NCBI GenBank assembly: GCA_027484575.1
Contig: JAIXSQ010000007.1
Coordinates: forward strand, 186,001 to 250,000
Direction of reading: 5' to 3'
From: Comamonadaceae bacterium
GTDB lineage: Bacteria; Pseudomonadota; Gammaproteobacteria; Burkholderiales; Burkholderiaceae_C
DNA: 64,000 nt
Made by a program: the position numbers and the translations under genes. Shown one piece after another: positions 31,385-39,421 of the stretch. The notes under the pieces are model-generated. The model had not been told where the DNA came from, made no database searches, and was given only the letters and a program-made list of their open reading frames with translations. The first letter of the stretch is position 1; every line of letters starts with the position of its first letter.

Positions 31385-32286
31385 GGCGCGAGCAGGAAGC
31401 CGGCCACCGCATCGACCTGGTCGTCGGCCACCAGGGTGGGCGCATGGCCCACGCCTGCGAACTCCACCAGCCGCGCGCGCGGCCCGCGCCCGGCCATGGC
31501 CTGCGCCGTGGCGGCCGACAGCAGGTCGGAGTCGCTGCCGCGCAGGAGCAGCACCTGCGCCTGCAGCGCGTCGTACAGCGACCACAAGGCCGCCTGCCCC
31601 TGCACCGCCGCCTCGGGGGTCATGGCGCGGAAGGGCACGGCGATGGCCGGGTCGTAGTGCAGCTCGAAGCCGCCGGCCGGCACGGGCCGCAGCATGGGCT
31701 GCGACAGCGCCAGCCACTGGGCGCGGGTGTGCGGGCCGAAGCTGCGCGCGACCGCCCACAGCGCGTCGGCCGCCTCCTCCAGGCTGGCGTAGCGTCCGCC
31801 GCGGCCCAGGTAGGTGCCGATGCGCTCCAGCGCCGCCCACTCGACGACCGGTCCGACGTCGTTGAGCACCAGCCGCCGCACGGGCGCGGGCAGCGGCAGC
31901 CCGGGCGTGCCGGCCACCACCATGCCGATCAGGCCGCCCATGCTGGTGCCCACCCAGTCGAGCGTGGCCACGGGCGCCTGGCCGTGCAGTTGGCCCAGCA
32001 GCGCCAGCATGTCGGCCGCATAGGTCGGGATCTGGTAGCCCTGCGGGTCGGCCAGCCAGTCGCTGCGGCCGCGGCCCGCCACGTCGGGGCAGACGATGCG
32101 CAGCGGCAGCGCGCTGCGCGCCAGCAGCGCCTGCGCCAGCACGTCGAAATCGCGGCCCTGCCGCGCCAGCCCGTGCACGCACACCAGCACGTGCGCCGCC
32201 TGCGGGTCGCCCCATTGCGCGTAGGCCATGCGGTGGCCGCCGGCGGCATCGGGGCAGGATACGTAGTTCAGCGTAAAGGGCGGCAT
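31381..32286 (-). CDS. Alpha/beta-hydrolase
   Basis: 301-residue alpha/beta-hydrolase-fold enzyme. Nucleophile Ser115 sits in the elbow WVGTSMGGLIG, the acid is probably in RGSDSDLLS, and the His is in GVGHAPTL near the C terminus. VCVHGLARQGRDFD supplies the oxyanion HG motif. The substrate is unknown; esters or small amides are typical. It is translationally coupled to relA (ATGA overlap), a link without an obvious biochemical reason. Confidence 0.85.
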   Translation of the reverse strand: MPPFTLNYVSCPDAAGGHRMAYAQWGDPQAAHVLVCVHGLARQGRDFDVLAQALLARSALPLRIVCPDVAGRGRSDWLADPQGYQIPTYAADMLALLGQLHGQAPVATLDWVGTSMGGLIGMVVAGTPGLPLPAPVRRLVLNDVGPVVEWAALERIGTYLGRGGRYASLEEAADALWAVARSFGPHTRAQWLALSQPMLRPVPAGGFELHYDPAIAVPFRAMTPEAAVQGQAALWSLYDALQAQVLLLRGSDSDLLSAATAQAMAGRGPRARLVEFAGVGHAPTLVADDQVDAVAGFLLAP

Positions 32287-32361
32287 CGGGGATCGGCGGG
32301 ATACTTTCGCGGCGCTGCGGCGGCTTGCCGCATCCTACCAACCGACACGGAGACAGACCCC

Positions 32362-33132
<771 letters not shown>

Positions 33133-33138
33133 CGCGAC

Positions 33139-33157
33139 GCCGGCCGCGCGGGCCGGC
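33139..33157. terminator. Hairpin between convergent bdhA and phosphoesterase
   Basis: GCCGGCC and GGCCGGC form a 7-bp perfect stem with a 5-nt loop, 6 nt after the bdhA stop and 12 nt from the stop of the minus-strand gene. It can serve both transcripts. No U tract. Confidence 0.4.
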
Positions 33158-33169
33158 CGCCACCGCCCT

Positions 33170-33967
33170 TCACGCGAGCCGCAGGGCGCGTTCGGCCGCC
33201 AGCCGGAACGCGCCCGCCTGGGCGTCGTAGTCCCAGCGCTCGGCCAGGCAGCTGCGGGCCTCGCGGCCGCGCGCCGGCCGCCACGCCACCAGGTTGACCG
33301 AGTTGCAGGTGCCGTGCCGCACACGCGACGACACCGCGGTGCCCGCCTGCAGCACCCAGGCCCGGCGCGCACCCGGCACGTCCAGCACGTACGGCAGGTG
33401 GATGTGCCCGCCCAGCACCAGGTCGGCACCGGCCGCGGCCCAGGTGCGCAGCGCGGGACCGCCGCCGCGCAGCAGGTCCTTCGCATCCTCCGGGCGGGCG
33501 ACGGCGGCCGGCTGGTGCGTCACCACCACCCGCAGCTGGCTGCGTGCAGCGCGGCGCAGGCGGTGCGCCACCTGCTCGACCTGCGCCGCCGACACCTCGC
33601 CGTGCTTGTGCCGCCAGGGCCGCGTCGTGTTCACGCACAGCACCAGGAACTCCGGCGTGTCCAGCAGCGGCTCCAGCCGCGGCCCGAACGCCGCGAGGTG
33701 GCGCGCGTACGGGCGCAGCAGCCGCGTGGCCACGTCGAACAGCGGGATGTCGTGGTTGCCCGGCAGCGCCAGCAGCTGCGGCACCGCGAGGCGGCGGCAG
33801 AAGGCCTGCGCGGCCGCGAACTCGGCCGGCCGCGCGCGCTGCGTGATGTCGCCGCTGAGGACCGCGACATCGGGACGGCGCGCGTGCACCAGCGCCTCCA
33901 GGGCATCGACGACGGCCGGCTGCTCCGTGCCGAAGTGCGTGTCGCTCAGGTGCAGCAGCAGCGGCAC
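33170..33967 (-). CDS. Calcineurin-type metallophosphoesterase
   Basis: 265-residue binuclear metallophosphoesterase. Metal motifs are in order: Asp9-x-His11 (LSDTHFG), GD40 (LSGDIT), GNHD at about 70-73, then VVTHQPA and GGHIHLP. Family members act on cyclic nucleotides, nucleotides or lipids; the exact substrate cannot be told. I use GTG 33967 with GGAG 5 nt upstream because residues before it are unconserved and overlap the kinase gene. Sixteen bp after the lipid-kinase-like gene, so probably one operon; the pairing suggests lipid phosphate turnover but is only suggestive. Confidence 0.86.
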   Translation of the reverse strand: MPLLLHLSDTHFGTEQPAVVDALEALVHARRPDVAVLSGDITQRARPAEFAAAQAFCRRLAVPQLLALPGNHDIPLFDVATRLLRPYARHLAAFGPRLEPLLDTPEFLVLCVNTTRPWRHKHGEVSAAQVEQVAHRLRRAARSQLRVVVTHQPAAVARPEDAKDLLRGGGPALRTWAAAGADLVLGGHIHLPYVLDVPGARRAWVLQAGTAVSSRVRHGTCNSVNLVAWRPARGREARSCLAERWDYDAQAGAFRLAAERALRLA

Positions 33968-33983
33968 GCGCGCTCCGTCCGGC

Positions 33984-34970
33984 TCATGCCACCGGCACCC
34001 GGTCCTGGGCCTGCGGCAGCAGCAGCTGCAGCGGGCGGGCGGCCACGGCAAAGCGCAGCGGCGGCCGCTGCACGCCCACCTCGCCGTCGGTCGCCAGCTT
34101 CAGCTTGCGCATGCCCAGCACCTGCACCTGCAGCGTGCGGAAGGCGAAGCAGTGCACCGCCTGCGCCTCGCCCAGCTGCCCCAGCGCGCCGCGCAGCGCC
34201 AGCCCCAGCAGCCGCCACCAGCCCACCGGACGCACCACGAGGGCCAGCAGGCGGCCCTCGCCCACCTGCGCCGCCAGCGCGGGATCGACGCCGAGCTGTT
34301 CGAACTGCAGCCGGTTGTTGCCCACGAACAGGGTCGGCGTGGTCACCACCTGGCGCTCGCCGTCCAGCTCGAACTCCAGCGCCAGCTGGCGGCGCCAGGC
34401 GAACAGCGTCTTCAAGCCCGACAGCATGGCCACCCAACGGTGGCGCCCCAACTGCTGCTTGAAGGCCTCGCGGTCCTGCAGCAACTGGGGGTAGAGCCCC
34501 AGGCTGGCATTGACGAGGAACAGCCGGCCATTGACCTCGCCGACCTGCACCGGCGACGGCGCCGAGCGCAGCAGGGCCCGCGCGGCGGTCTCCAGGTCCT
34601 GCGCGATGCCCAGGTTGCGTCCGAACAGGTTGAAGGTGCCCTGCGGCAGGACGCCCAGCAGGCAGTCGGCGTCCCAGGCGGCCTGCGCCACGGCATTGAG
34701 CGTGCCATCGCCGCCCACCGCCACCAGCACCGCGCCTGCCTCCCGTGCCTCGCGCGCGGCACGGGCAGCGGCCGCGGCCAGTTCGCCCGCATGGGCCAGC
34801 GGCACGAAGCGGTGGCGCCGGCCGCCGGCCGAGAACACGGAAGCCAGCGTGGCGCGGGTCTGGTCGGCATCGTGCGCGCCCGAGCCGGGATTGACCACGA
34901 CGACCAGCTCCGGGCCGGCCGCGCAAGCGCCGGACCCGGCTGTCGCATCGTCTTCAGGATCGGCCCACAT
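33984..34970 (-). CDS. Diacylglycerol kinase catalytic-domain protein (YegS/DgkB type)
   Basis: 328-residue lipid kinase-like protein. The nucleotide motif is VAVGGDGTLNAVAQA (about residue 82), preceded by VVVVNPGSG and followed by GVLPQGTFNLFGRNLGI, which differs from the usual GTxND loop in having FNLF. The C-terminal beta-sandwich domain is present. It may phosphorylate diacylglycerol or a related lipid; some relatives act on other lipids. Followed by the phosphoesterase on the same strand. Confidence 0.85.
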   Translation of the reverse strand: MWADPEDDATAGSGACAAGPELVVVVNPGSGAHDADQTRATLASVFSAGGRRHRFVPLAHAGELAAAAARAAREAREAGAVLVAVGGDGTLNAVAQAAWDADCLLGVLPQGTFNLFGRNLGIAQDLETAARALLRSAPSPVQVGEVNGRLFLVNASLGLYPQLLQDREAFKQQLGRHRWVAMLSGLKTLFAWRRQLALEFELDGERQVVTTPTLFVGNNRLQFEQLGVDPALAAQVGEGRLLALVVRPVGWWRLLGLALRGALGQLGEAQAVHCFAFRTLQVQVLGMRKLKLATDGEVGVQRPPLRFAVAARPLQLLLPQAQDRVPVA

Positions 34971-35018
34971 GGCCGCCGAGGCTGGGGCCGGTGCCCGGAG
35001 GGCTGCGTCGGACGCCGG

Positions 35019-35717
35019 CTAACGCAGCTGTACGGATCCGGAGACGGTGACCGCCACGCTGCTGCGCCCGGCCTCGACCGGCAGCGGCGCGTCGGCGCCT
35101 GCCGGCGCGGCCGCCGCAGCCAAGGCACGGAACCGCGGCTGCGGCCCGGGCGCCTCGCCGCCGCTCACGCTCACCTCGCGCAGTGCGTAGCCCGCGAATC
35201 CGAAGGCCTTGGCCAGCTCGGCCGCGCGCGAACGGAAGGCTGCCACGGCCTGGCCTTGCGCCGCCCGTTCGGCCTGCTCCTGCGCCGAGCGGCTGAGGCG
35301 AAACCCTGCCGAACGCACCGTGGTGCCGGGCAGCCGCCCGGCCAGCTGGGCGACGCGGGCCGTGTCGCTGCCCTCCACCACCAGCTCGGCCGTGCCGACC
35401 CAGCCGGCGATCCGGCCGTCGCGGTTCAGTCGGGGCGAGACGTTGAAGCTGCCGGTGGACACCTGCACGCCAGGCTGGGTGGCGCGGCGCGCCTCGGCCA
35501 ATGCCGCCTCGAGCGCCGCCTTGAGCTGGGCCTGAACCTTGACGGCGTCGGCGCCCTCACGGCTGAGCTGCGTGACCACCACCAGCTCGTCCTGGACCAC
35601 CTCGACGGTGGCGCTGGCCGACAGGCCCAGCACGTTCTCGGGCGGGGCGGCGACCTGCGCGGAAGCCAGGATGGGGGCGGCCAGCAGGGCCAGGAAACTG
35701 CGTCGGAGGAGGCTCAT
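35019..35717 (-). CDS. SIMPL domain-containing periplasmic protein
   Basis: 232 residues. Signal peptide about 1-20 (RSFLALLAAPILASA), then a single SIMPL (DUF541) domain: NVLGLSASATVEVVQDELVVV at the start and the YALREVSVSGGE region near the end. Related proteins (BP26/OMP28, YggE) are oligomeric periplasmic proteins linked to oxidative stress and envelope integrity, with no defined reaction. Expressed divergently from the ompR-type regulator. Confidence 0.85.
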   Translation of the reverse strand: MSLLRRSFLALLAAPILASAQVAAPPENVLGLSASATVEVVQDELVVVTQLSREGADAVKVQAQLKAALEAALAEARRATQPGVQVSTGSFNVSPRLNRDGRIAGWVGTAELVVEGSDTARVAQLAGRLPGTTVRSAGFRLSRSAQEQAERAAQGQAVAAFRSRAAELAKAFGFAGYALREVSVSGGEAPGPQPRFRALAAAAAPAGADAPLPVEAGRSSVAVTVSGSVQLR

Positions 35718-35788
35718 CGGAATGCAACGTGCGGCAACATGATCCGTTCACCGCCGAAAAGGGAAAGACTCCCAGCCGCCGCAACTTA

Positions 35789-35864
35789 TGTAACAGACTG
35801 CAAAGGTCGCGGGGTCCGAGGGGTCCGGCCGGGGCAACAGCCCCCAGAATCCGGCTCTGTTACA
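35789..35864. promoter_or_regulatory. Inverted repeat TGTAACAG / CTGTTACA upstream of ompR-type gene
   Basis: TGTAACAG at 35789-35796 and its exact reverse complement CTGTTACA at 35857-35864 are 60 bp apart in the divergent region between the SIMPL gene and the response regulator. The second copy ends 18 bp before the regulator ATG. GTAACA-type half-sites resemble those bound by OmpR-family regulators, so autoregulation is possible; this is inference. Confidence 0.4.
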
Positions 35865-35882
35865 AATACGATTTGGAGCATC

Positions 35883-36614
35883 ATGACACAGGCTGCTTCC
35901 CGTACCGACAAGATCCTGGTGGTCGACGATGACGCCCGGATCCGCGACCTGCTGCGGCGCTACCTGACCCAGGAAGGCTTCGAAGTCATCCTGGCCGAGG
36001 ACGGCAAGGCGCTCAACCGTCTGATGCTGCGCGAGACCGCCGACCTCATCGTGCTCGACCTGATGATGCCCGGCGAGGACGGCCTGTCGATCTGCCGCCG
36101 CCTGCGCGCCGCCAACGACCGCACGCCCATCATCATGCTCACCGCCAAGGGCGAGGACGTCGACCGCATCGTGGGCCTGGAGGTCGGCGCCGACGACTAC
36201 CTGGGCAAGCCGTTCAACCCGCGCGAGCTGCTCGCCCGCGTCCATGCCGTGCTGCGCCGCCGGCCGGCGCAAGAGGCGCCCGGTGCCCCGTCCAGCGAGA
36301 ACGAGGTGGTCACCTTCGGTCCCTTCGCCTTCGACCTGGGCGCCCGCACCCTGCGCAAGAACGGCGACGAGCTGCCGCTGACCACCGGCGAGTTCGCCAT
36401 GCTCAAGGCGCTGGTGCGCCACCCGCGCCAGCCGCTGTCGCGCGAGAAGCTCGCCCAGCTGGCCCGCGGCCGCGAATTCGAGCCCTTCGACCGCTCGCTG
36501 GACGTGCAGGTCTCGCGCCTGCGCAAGCTGGTCGAGCTCGACCCGGCATCGCCCCGCTACATCCAGACCGTCTGGGGCGTGGGCTACGTGTTCGTGCCCG
36601 ACGGCGCGGGCTGA
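35883..36614 (+). CDS. ompR: OmpR-family response regulator
   Basis: 243-residue response regulator. The receiver domain has acidic pocket Asp15/Asp16 (VVDDDARIRD), phosphoacceptor Asp59 (IVLDLMMPGEDG) and Lys109 (GKPFNPREL). The DNA-binding winged helix (about 145-240) ends RYIQTVWGVGYVFVPDGAG, typical of OmpR/RisA. The start ATG 35883 has TTTGGAG upstream; the long frame before it overlaps other genes. Paired with the sensor kinase 75 bp downstream. Confidence 0.93.
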   Translation: MTQAASRTDKILVVDDDARIRDLLRRYLTQEGFEVILAEDGKALNRLMLRETADLIVLDLMMPGEDGLSICRRLRAANDRTPIIMLTAKGEDVDRIVGLEVGADDYLGKPFNPRELLARVHAVLRRRPAQEAPGAPSSENEVVTFGPFAFDLGARTLRKNGDELPLTTGEFAMLKALVRHPRQPLSREKLAQLARGREFEPFDRSLDVQVSRLRKLVELDPASPRYIQTVWGVGYVFVPDGAG

Positions 36615-36689
36615 ACCTCCCGACACCCCGGGGCCGCACGCGGCCACCGCGCCGGCAGCCGCAGTCCGCTGCCCGACACACCACACCAG

Positions 36690-38147
36690 ATGATCCGAGG
36701 GGCCAGCACCAGCATCGAAGCCACCGGACCGGCGCCGCTCGAGACGGCACCGGCCCCGCTCGAGATGCGCCCACGGCTGGGCCTGTCACTGTTCTGGCGC
36801 ACCTTCTTCCTGCTGGCGCTGCTGCTGGTGGGCTCCATCGTGGCCTGGCTGCAGACCTTCCGCGCGCTCGAATTCGAGCCCCGCGCGGTGCAGACCGCCC
36901 AGCAGATCGCATCCTTGGTGAACCTCAGCCGCGCGGCGCTGCGCTACTCCGACGAGATCGCGCGCGTCTCGCTGATCAAGACCCTGGCCGAGCAGGAAGG
37001 CGTGCGCATCCTGCCCAGCAAGCCCAGCGACGTGTACATGACCATGGACACGGCGGACCTGGACGAACGAATCGCCGAGGAGCTGCTGCAGCGCCTGGGC
37101 CCGGGCACCGCGCTGGCCTCAGTCGTCAACGGCGAGAAGGGCCTGTGGGTTGGCTTCAAGATCGATGCCGACGGCTACTGGCTGCTGATGGACCGCAACC
37201 GCTTCAACCGCCTGGGCGGCAAGACCTGGCTGATCTGGCTGGTCACCGCGGCCGGCCTGTCGCTGGCCGGGGCCGCCCTGATCGCGCGCCTGATCAACCG
37301 GCCGCTCAAGGAGCTGTCGTTTGCCGCCAGCCGCGTGCGCGACGGCGACTTCGACGCCAGCCGGCTGGACGAGAAGGCGGTCACCAGCGAGATCCGCGAG
37401 GTCAACATCGGCTTCAACCGCATGGCCCAGCAGCTGGCCAAGATCGAGCAGGACCGCGCCGTGATGCTGGCCGGCATCTCGCACGACCTGCGCACGCCGC
37501 TGGCGCGGCTGCGGCTGGAGACCGAGATGAGCGTGCAGGACCCCGACGCGCGCGACCACATGGCGGCCGACATCGACCAGCTCGACGCCATCATCGACAA
37601 GTTCCTCGACTACGCCCGGCCCGACCACGCCGAACTCAAGCCGGTGGCGCTGCGCGATGTGATCGACGCCTGCGTCTACGCGGTGCAGGACCAGGGCGAC
37701 ATCCGCATCCGTGTCGACGTGCCCGCGACGCTGCAGGTGCTGGCCGACGAGGTCGAGCTCGCCCGCGTCGTGTCCAACCTGCTGGAGAACGCGCGCCGCT
37801 ACGGCAAGACGCCCGAGACCGGCATCGCGGTGGTCGACATCGCCGCCAAGGCCCGCAACGAATGGGTGCTGCTGAAGGTGCGCGACCACGGCATGGGCGT
37901 GGCGCCCGAGGCGCTGCCCAACCTGGTCAAGCCCTTCTTCCGCGGCGACGCCGCCCGCACCGCCGCCACCGGCGCCGGCCTGGGCCTGGCCATCGTCGAG
38001 AAGACGGTGCAGCGCATGGGCGGCATCTTCGCCCTGGCCAACACCACCTCCGGCGGGCTGGCCGCGCACATCAAGCTGCAGAAGCCCAAGTCCGACGGCT
38101 CGCTCGAGCAGGCCGACGGCTCGGCCTTCGAGGACGACGCGGCCTAG
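36690..38147 (+). CDS. EnvZ/RisS-type sensor histidine kinase
   Basis: 485 residues. Membrane helices at about 35-57 and 180-202 enclose a small periplasmic domain of about 120 residues, followed by HAMP (LINRPLKELSFAASRVRDGD). The phosphorylated His is His265 in GISHDLRTPLARL, and the ATPase has NLLENARRYG, VRDHGMGV and GAGLGLAIVEKTV. It should phosphorylate the adjacent OmpR-type regulator. Partner order and the short periplasmic domain match RisAS of Bordetella and EnvZ; the signal is unknown. Convergent with ispF, with only 4 bp between the two stops. Confidence 0.92.
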   Translation: MIRGASTSIEATGPAPLETAPAPLEMRPRLGLSLFWRTFFLLALLLVGSIVAWLQTFRALEFEPRAVQTAQQIASLVNLSRAALRYSDEIARVSLIKTLAEQEGVRILPSKPSDVYMTMDTADLDERIAEELLQRLGPGTALASVVNGEKGLWVGFKIDADGYWLLMDRNRFNRLGGKTWLIWLVTAAGLSLAGAALIARLINRPLKELSFAASRVRDGDFDASRLDEKAVTSEIREVNIGFNRMAQQLAKIEQDRAVMLAGISHDLRTPLARLRLETEMSVQDPDARDHMAADIDQLDAIIDKFLDYARPDHAELKPVALRDVIDACVYAVQDQGDIRIRVDVPATLQVLADEVELARVVSNLLENARRYGKTPETGIAVVDIAAKARNEWVLLKVRDHGMGVAPEALPNLVKPFFRGDAARTAATGAGLGLAIVEKTVQRMGGIFALANTTSGGLAAHIKLQKPKSDGSLEQADGSAFEDDAA

Positions 38148-38151
38148 GCCC

Positions 38152-38631
38152 TCAGGCCCGGCGCAGCAGCACCACCGCGCGGGCCTCGATCGACAGGCCC
38201 TGCCCCACCGGCCCCAGCTTCTCGGCCGTCTTGGCCTTCACGTTGACCTGGCCGGGCGCCAGCCCCAGCACCTGCGCGATGCGGGCCTGCATGCCGGGGA
38301 TGTGCGGCGCCAGCTTGGGCGCCTGGGCCACGACGGTGCTGTCCAGGTTCACCACCGCCCAGCCGGCGGCGGCCACGCGCCGCATGGCCTCGGCCAGCAG
38401 CACGGTCGAGTCGGCGCCGTGGAACTGCGGGTCGGTGTCGGGGAAATGGCGGCCGATGTCGCCCAGCCCCGCGCCGCCCAGCAGCGCATCGGTGATCGCA
38501 TGCAGCAGCACGTCGGCATCCGAATGGCCCAGCAGCCCCCTGTCGTGCGGCACCTGCACGCCGCCGATCACCAGCGCGCGGCCCGGCACCAGCGCGTGCA
38601 CGTCCCAGCCTTCCCCGATGCGGATGTCCAT
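38152..38631 (-). CDS. ispF: 2-C-methyl-D-erythritol 2,4-cyclodiphosphate synthase
   Basis: MEP-pathway cyclase. Zinc ligands Asp10, His12 (GWDVHAL) and His44 ([11 protein letters not shown]) are present, with the C-terminal [19 protein letters not shown]. 159 residues, normal. The ATG overlaps the ispD stop as TGATG, so the pair is coupled. A longer frame to 38838 lies over ispD. Confidence 0.96.
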   Translation of the reverse strand: MDIRIGEGWDVHALVPGRALVIGGVQVPHDRGLLGHSDADVLLHAITDALLGGAGLGDIGRHFPDTDPQFHGADSTVLLAEAMRRVAAAGWAVVNLDSTVVAQAPKLAPHIPGMQARIAQVLGLAPGQVNVKAKTAEKLGPVGQGLSIEARAVVLLRRA

Positions 38632-39320
38632 CACGTCCTTCCGGCCAGCACGGCCTCGGCCAGGGCGAAATCCTCCGGCCACGTCACCTTGAAGTTGGTC
38701 GCGCTGCCCGGCACCAGCAGCGGCGCCAGCCCCAGTGCCTCGACCGCCGAGGCTTCGTCGGTCACCGCATCGCCACAGCGCGCCAGCGCCCGCTGCAGCA
38801 GGCCGATGCGGAACATCTGCGGGGTCTGCGCCAGCCACTTGCCCGATCGCGGCACGGTGGCGGCCACGCGGCCGCCGGCCTCGTCCTTGAGCGTGTCGGC
38901 CAGCGGCTGGGCCAGCAGCCCGCCCACCGCGTCGGGCAGGCAGGCGTCGACCAGGCGGTCCACCAGCGCCGGCGTGAGCAGGCAGCGGGCCGCGTCGTGC
39001 ACCAGCACCCAGTCGTCGGGATCCGCACCGCGGCGCAGCAGCTCGGCCAGGCCGTTGCCCACGGTCGCCGCCCGCGTGGCGCCGCCGCAGCGGGCCACGG
39101 TCCAGCCAGGGCCGTCGCGCAGCTCGGCGTCCTCGGGCGCCACCACCACCAGCACGGTCGACAGCCGTGGCACGGCGGCCAGCGCCGCGAGCGTGTGCTG
39201 CACCAGCGGCCGGCCGGCCAGCGGTTCGTATTGCTTGGGGCCGGCGGTGCCGGCGCGGCTGCCTGTGCCTGCGCAGGGCAGCAGGGCATGGAGCCTGGGA
39301 TTGGACGGATGGGCGGGCAT
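38631..39320 (-). CDS. ispD: 2-C-methyl-D-erythritol 4-phosphate cytidylyltransferase
   Basis: Adds CMP to MEP in isoprenoid synthesis. The N-terminal nucleotide motif [20 protein letters not shown], then [17 protein letters not shown] and [12 protein letters not shown], are family features. I use ATG 39320 (229 residues), which gives a normal N terminus; in-frame starts at 39347 and 39356 would place the gene across the promoter-like palindrome shared with mfd. Expressed divergently from mfd. Confidence 0.94.
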   Translation of the reverse strand: MPAHPSNPRLHALLPCAGTGSRAGTAGPKQYEPLAGRPLVQHTLAALAAVPRLSTVLVVVAPEDAELRDGPGWTVARCGGATRAATVGNGLAELLRRGADPDDWVLVHDAARCLLTPALVDRLVDACLPDAVGGLLAQPLADTLKDEAGGRVAATVPRSGKWLAQTPQMFRIGLLQRALARCGDAVTDEASAVEALGLAPLLVPGSATNFKVTWPEDFALAEAVLAGRT

Positions 39321-39333
39321 GAAGCTGGGGCGG

Positions 39334-39343
39334 ATTCTAGAAT
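39334..39343. promoter_or_regulatory. Symmetric -10 region (ATTCTAGAAT) between ispD and mfd
   Basis: The palindrome ATTCTAGAAT contains TAGAAT on both strands: 39338-39343 for mfd on the plus strand and 39339-39334 for ispD on the minus strand. It lies between their start codons. Neither side has an obvious -35, but the hexamer is the same as at the rpsB and tRNA-Leu promoters. A single site driving two divergent genes is inferred. Confidence 0.45.
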
Positions 39344-39352
39344 CCATGCCGC

Positions 39353-39383
39353 ACACCCCCCGCCGCGGCGCGGGGGGTGTTTT
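39353..39383 (+). terminator. Terminator-like hairpin at the 5' end of the mfd leader
   Basis: ACACCCCCCGC pairs perfectly with GCGGGGGGTGT (11 bp, 6-nt loop), followed by TTTT. It lies between the predicted mfd start point (about 39350) and the mfd ATG (39422). No plus-strand gene ends just before it, so it is not a normal 3' terminator. It is either an attenuator or a 5'-end stabilising hairpin for mfd mRNA. Confidence 0.6.
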
Positions 39384-39421
39384 GCATTGGCGCCCCTGCA
39401 GTCCTGCCCCTCCCCCTCGCG

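Noticed and set aside
29067..31445. 792-residue minus-strand frame over relA and tRNA-Val
   Set aside because: It is a different frame from relA and ends inside the tRNA-Val region; no homology is recognisable.
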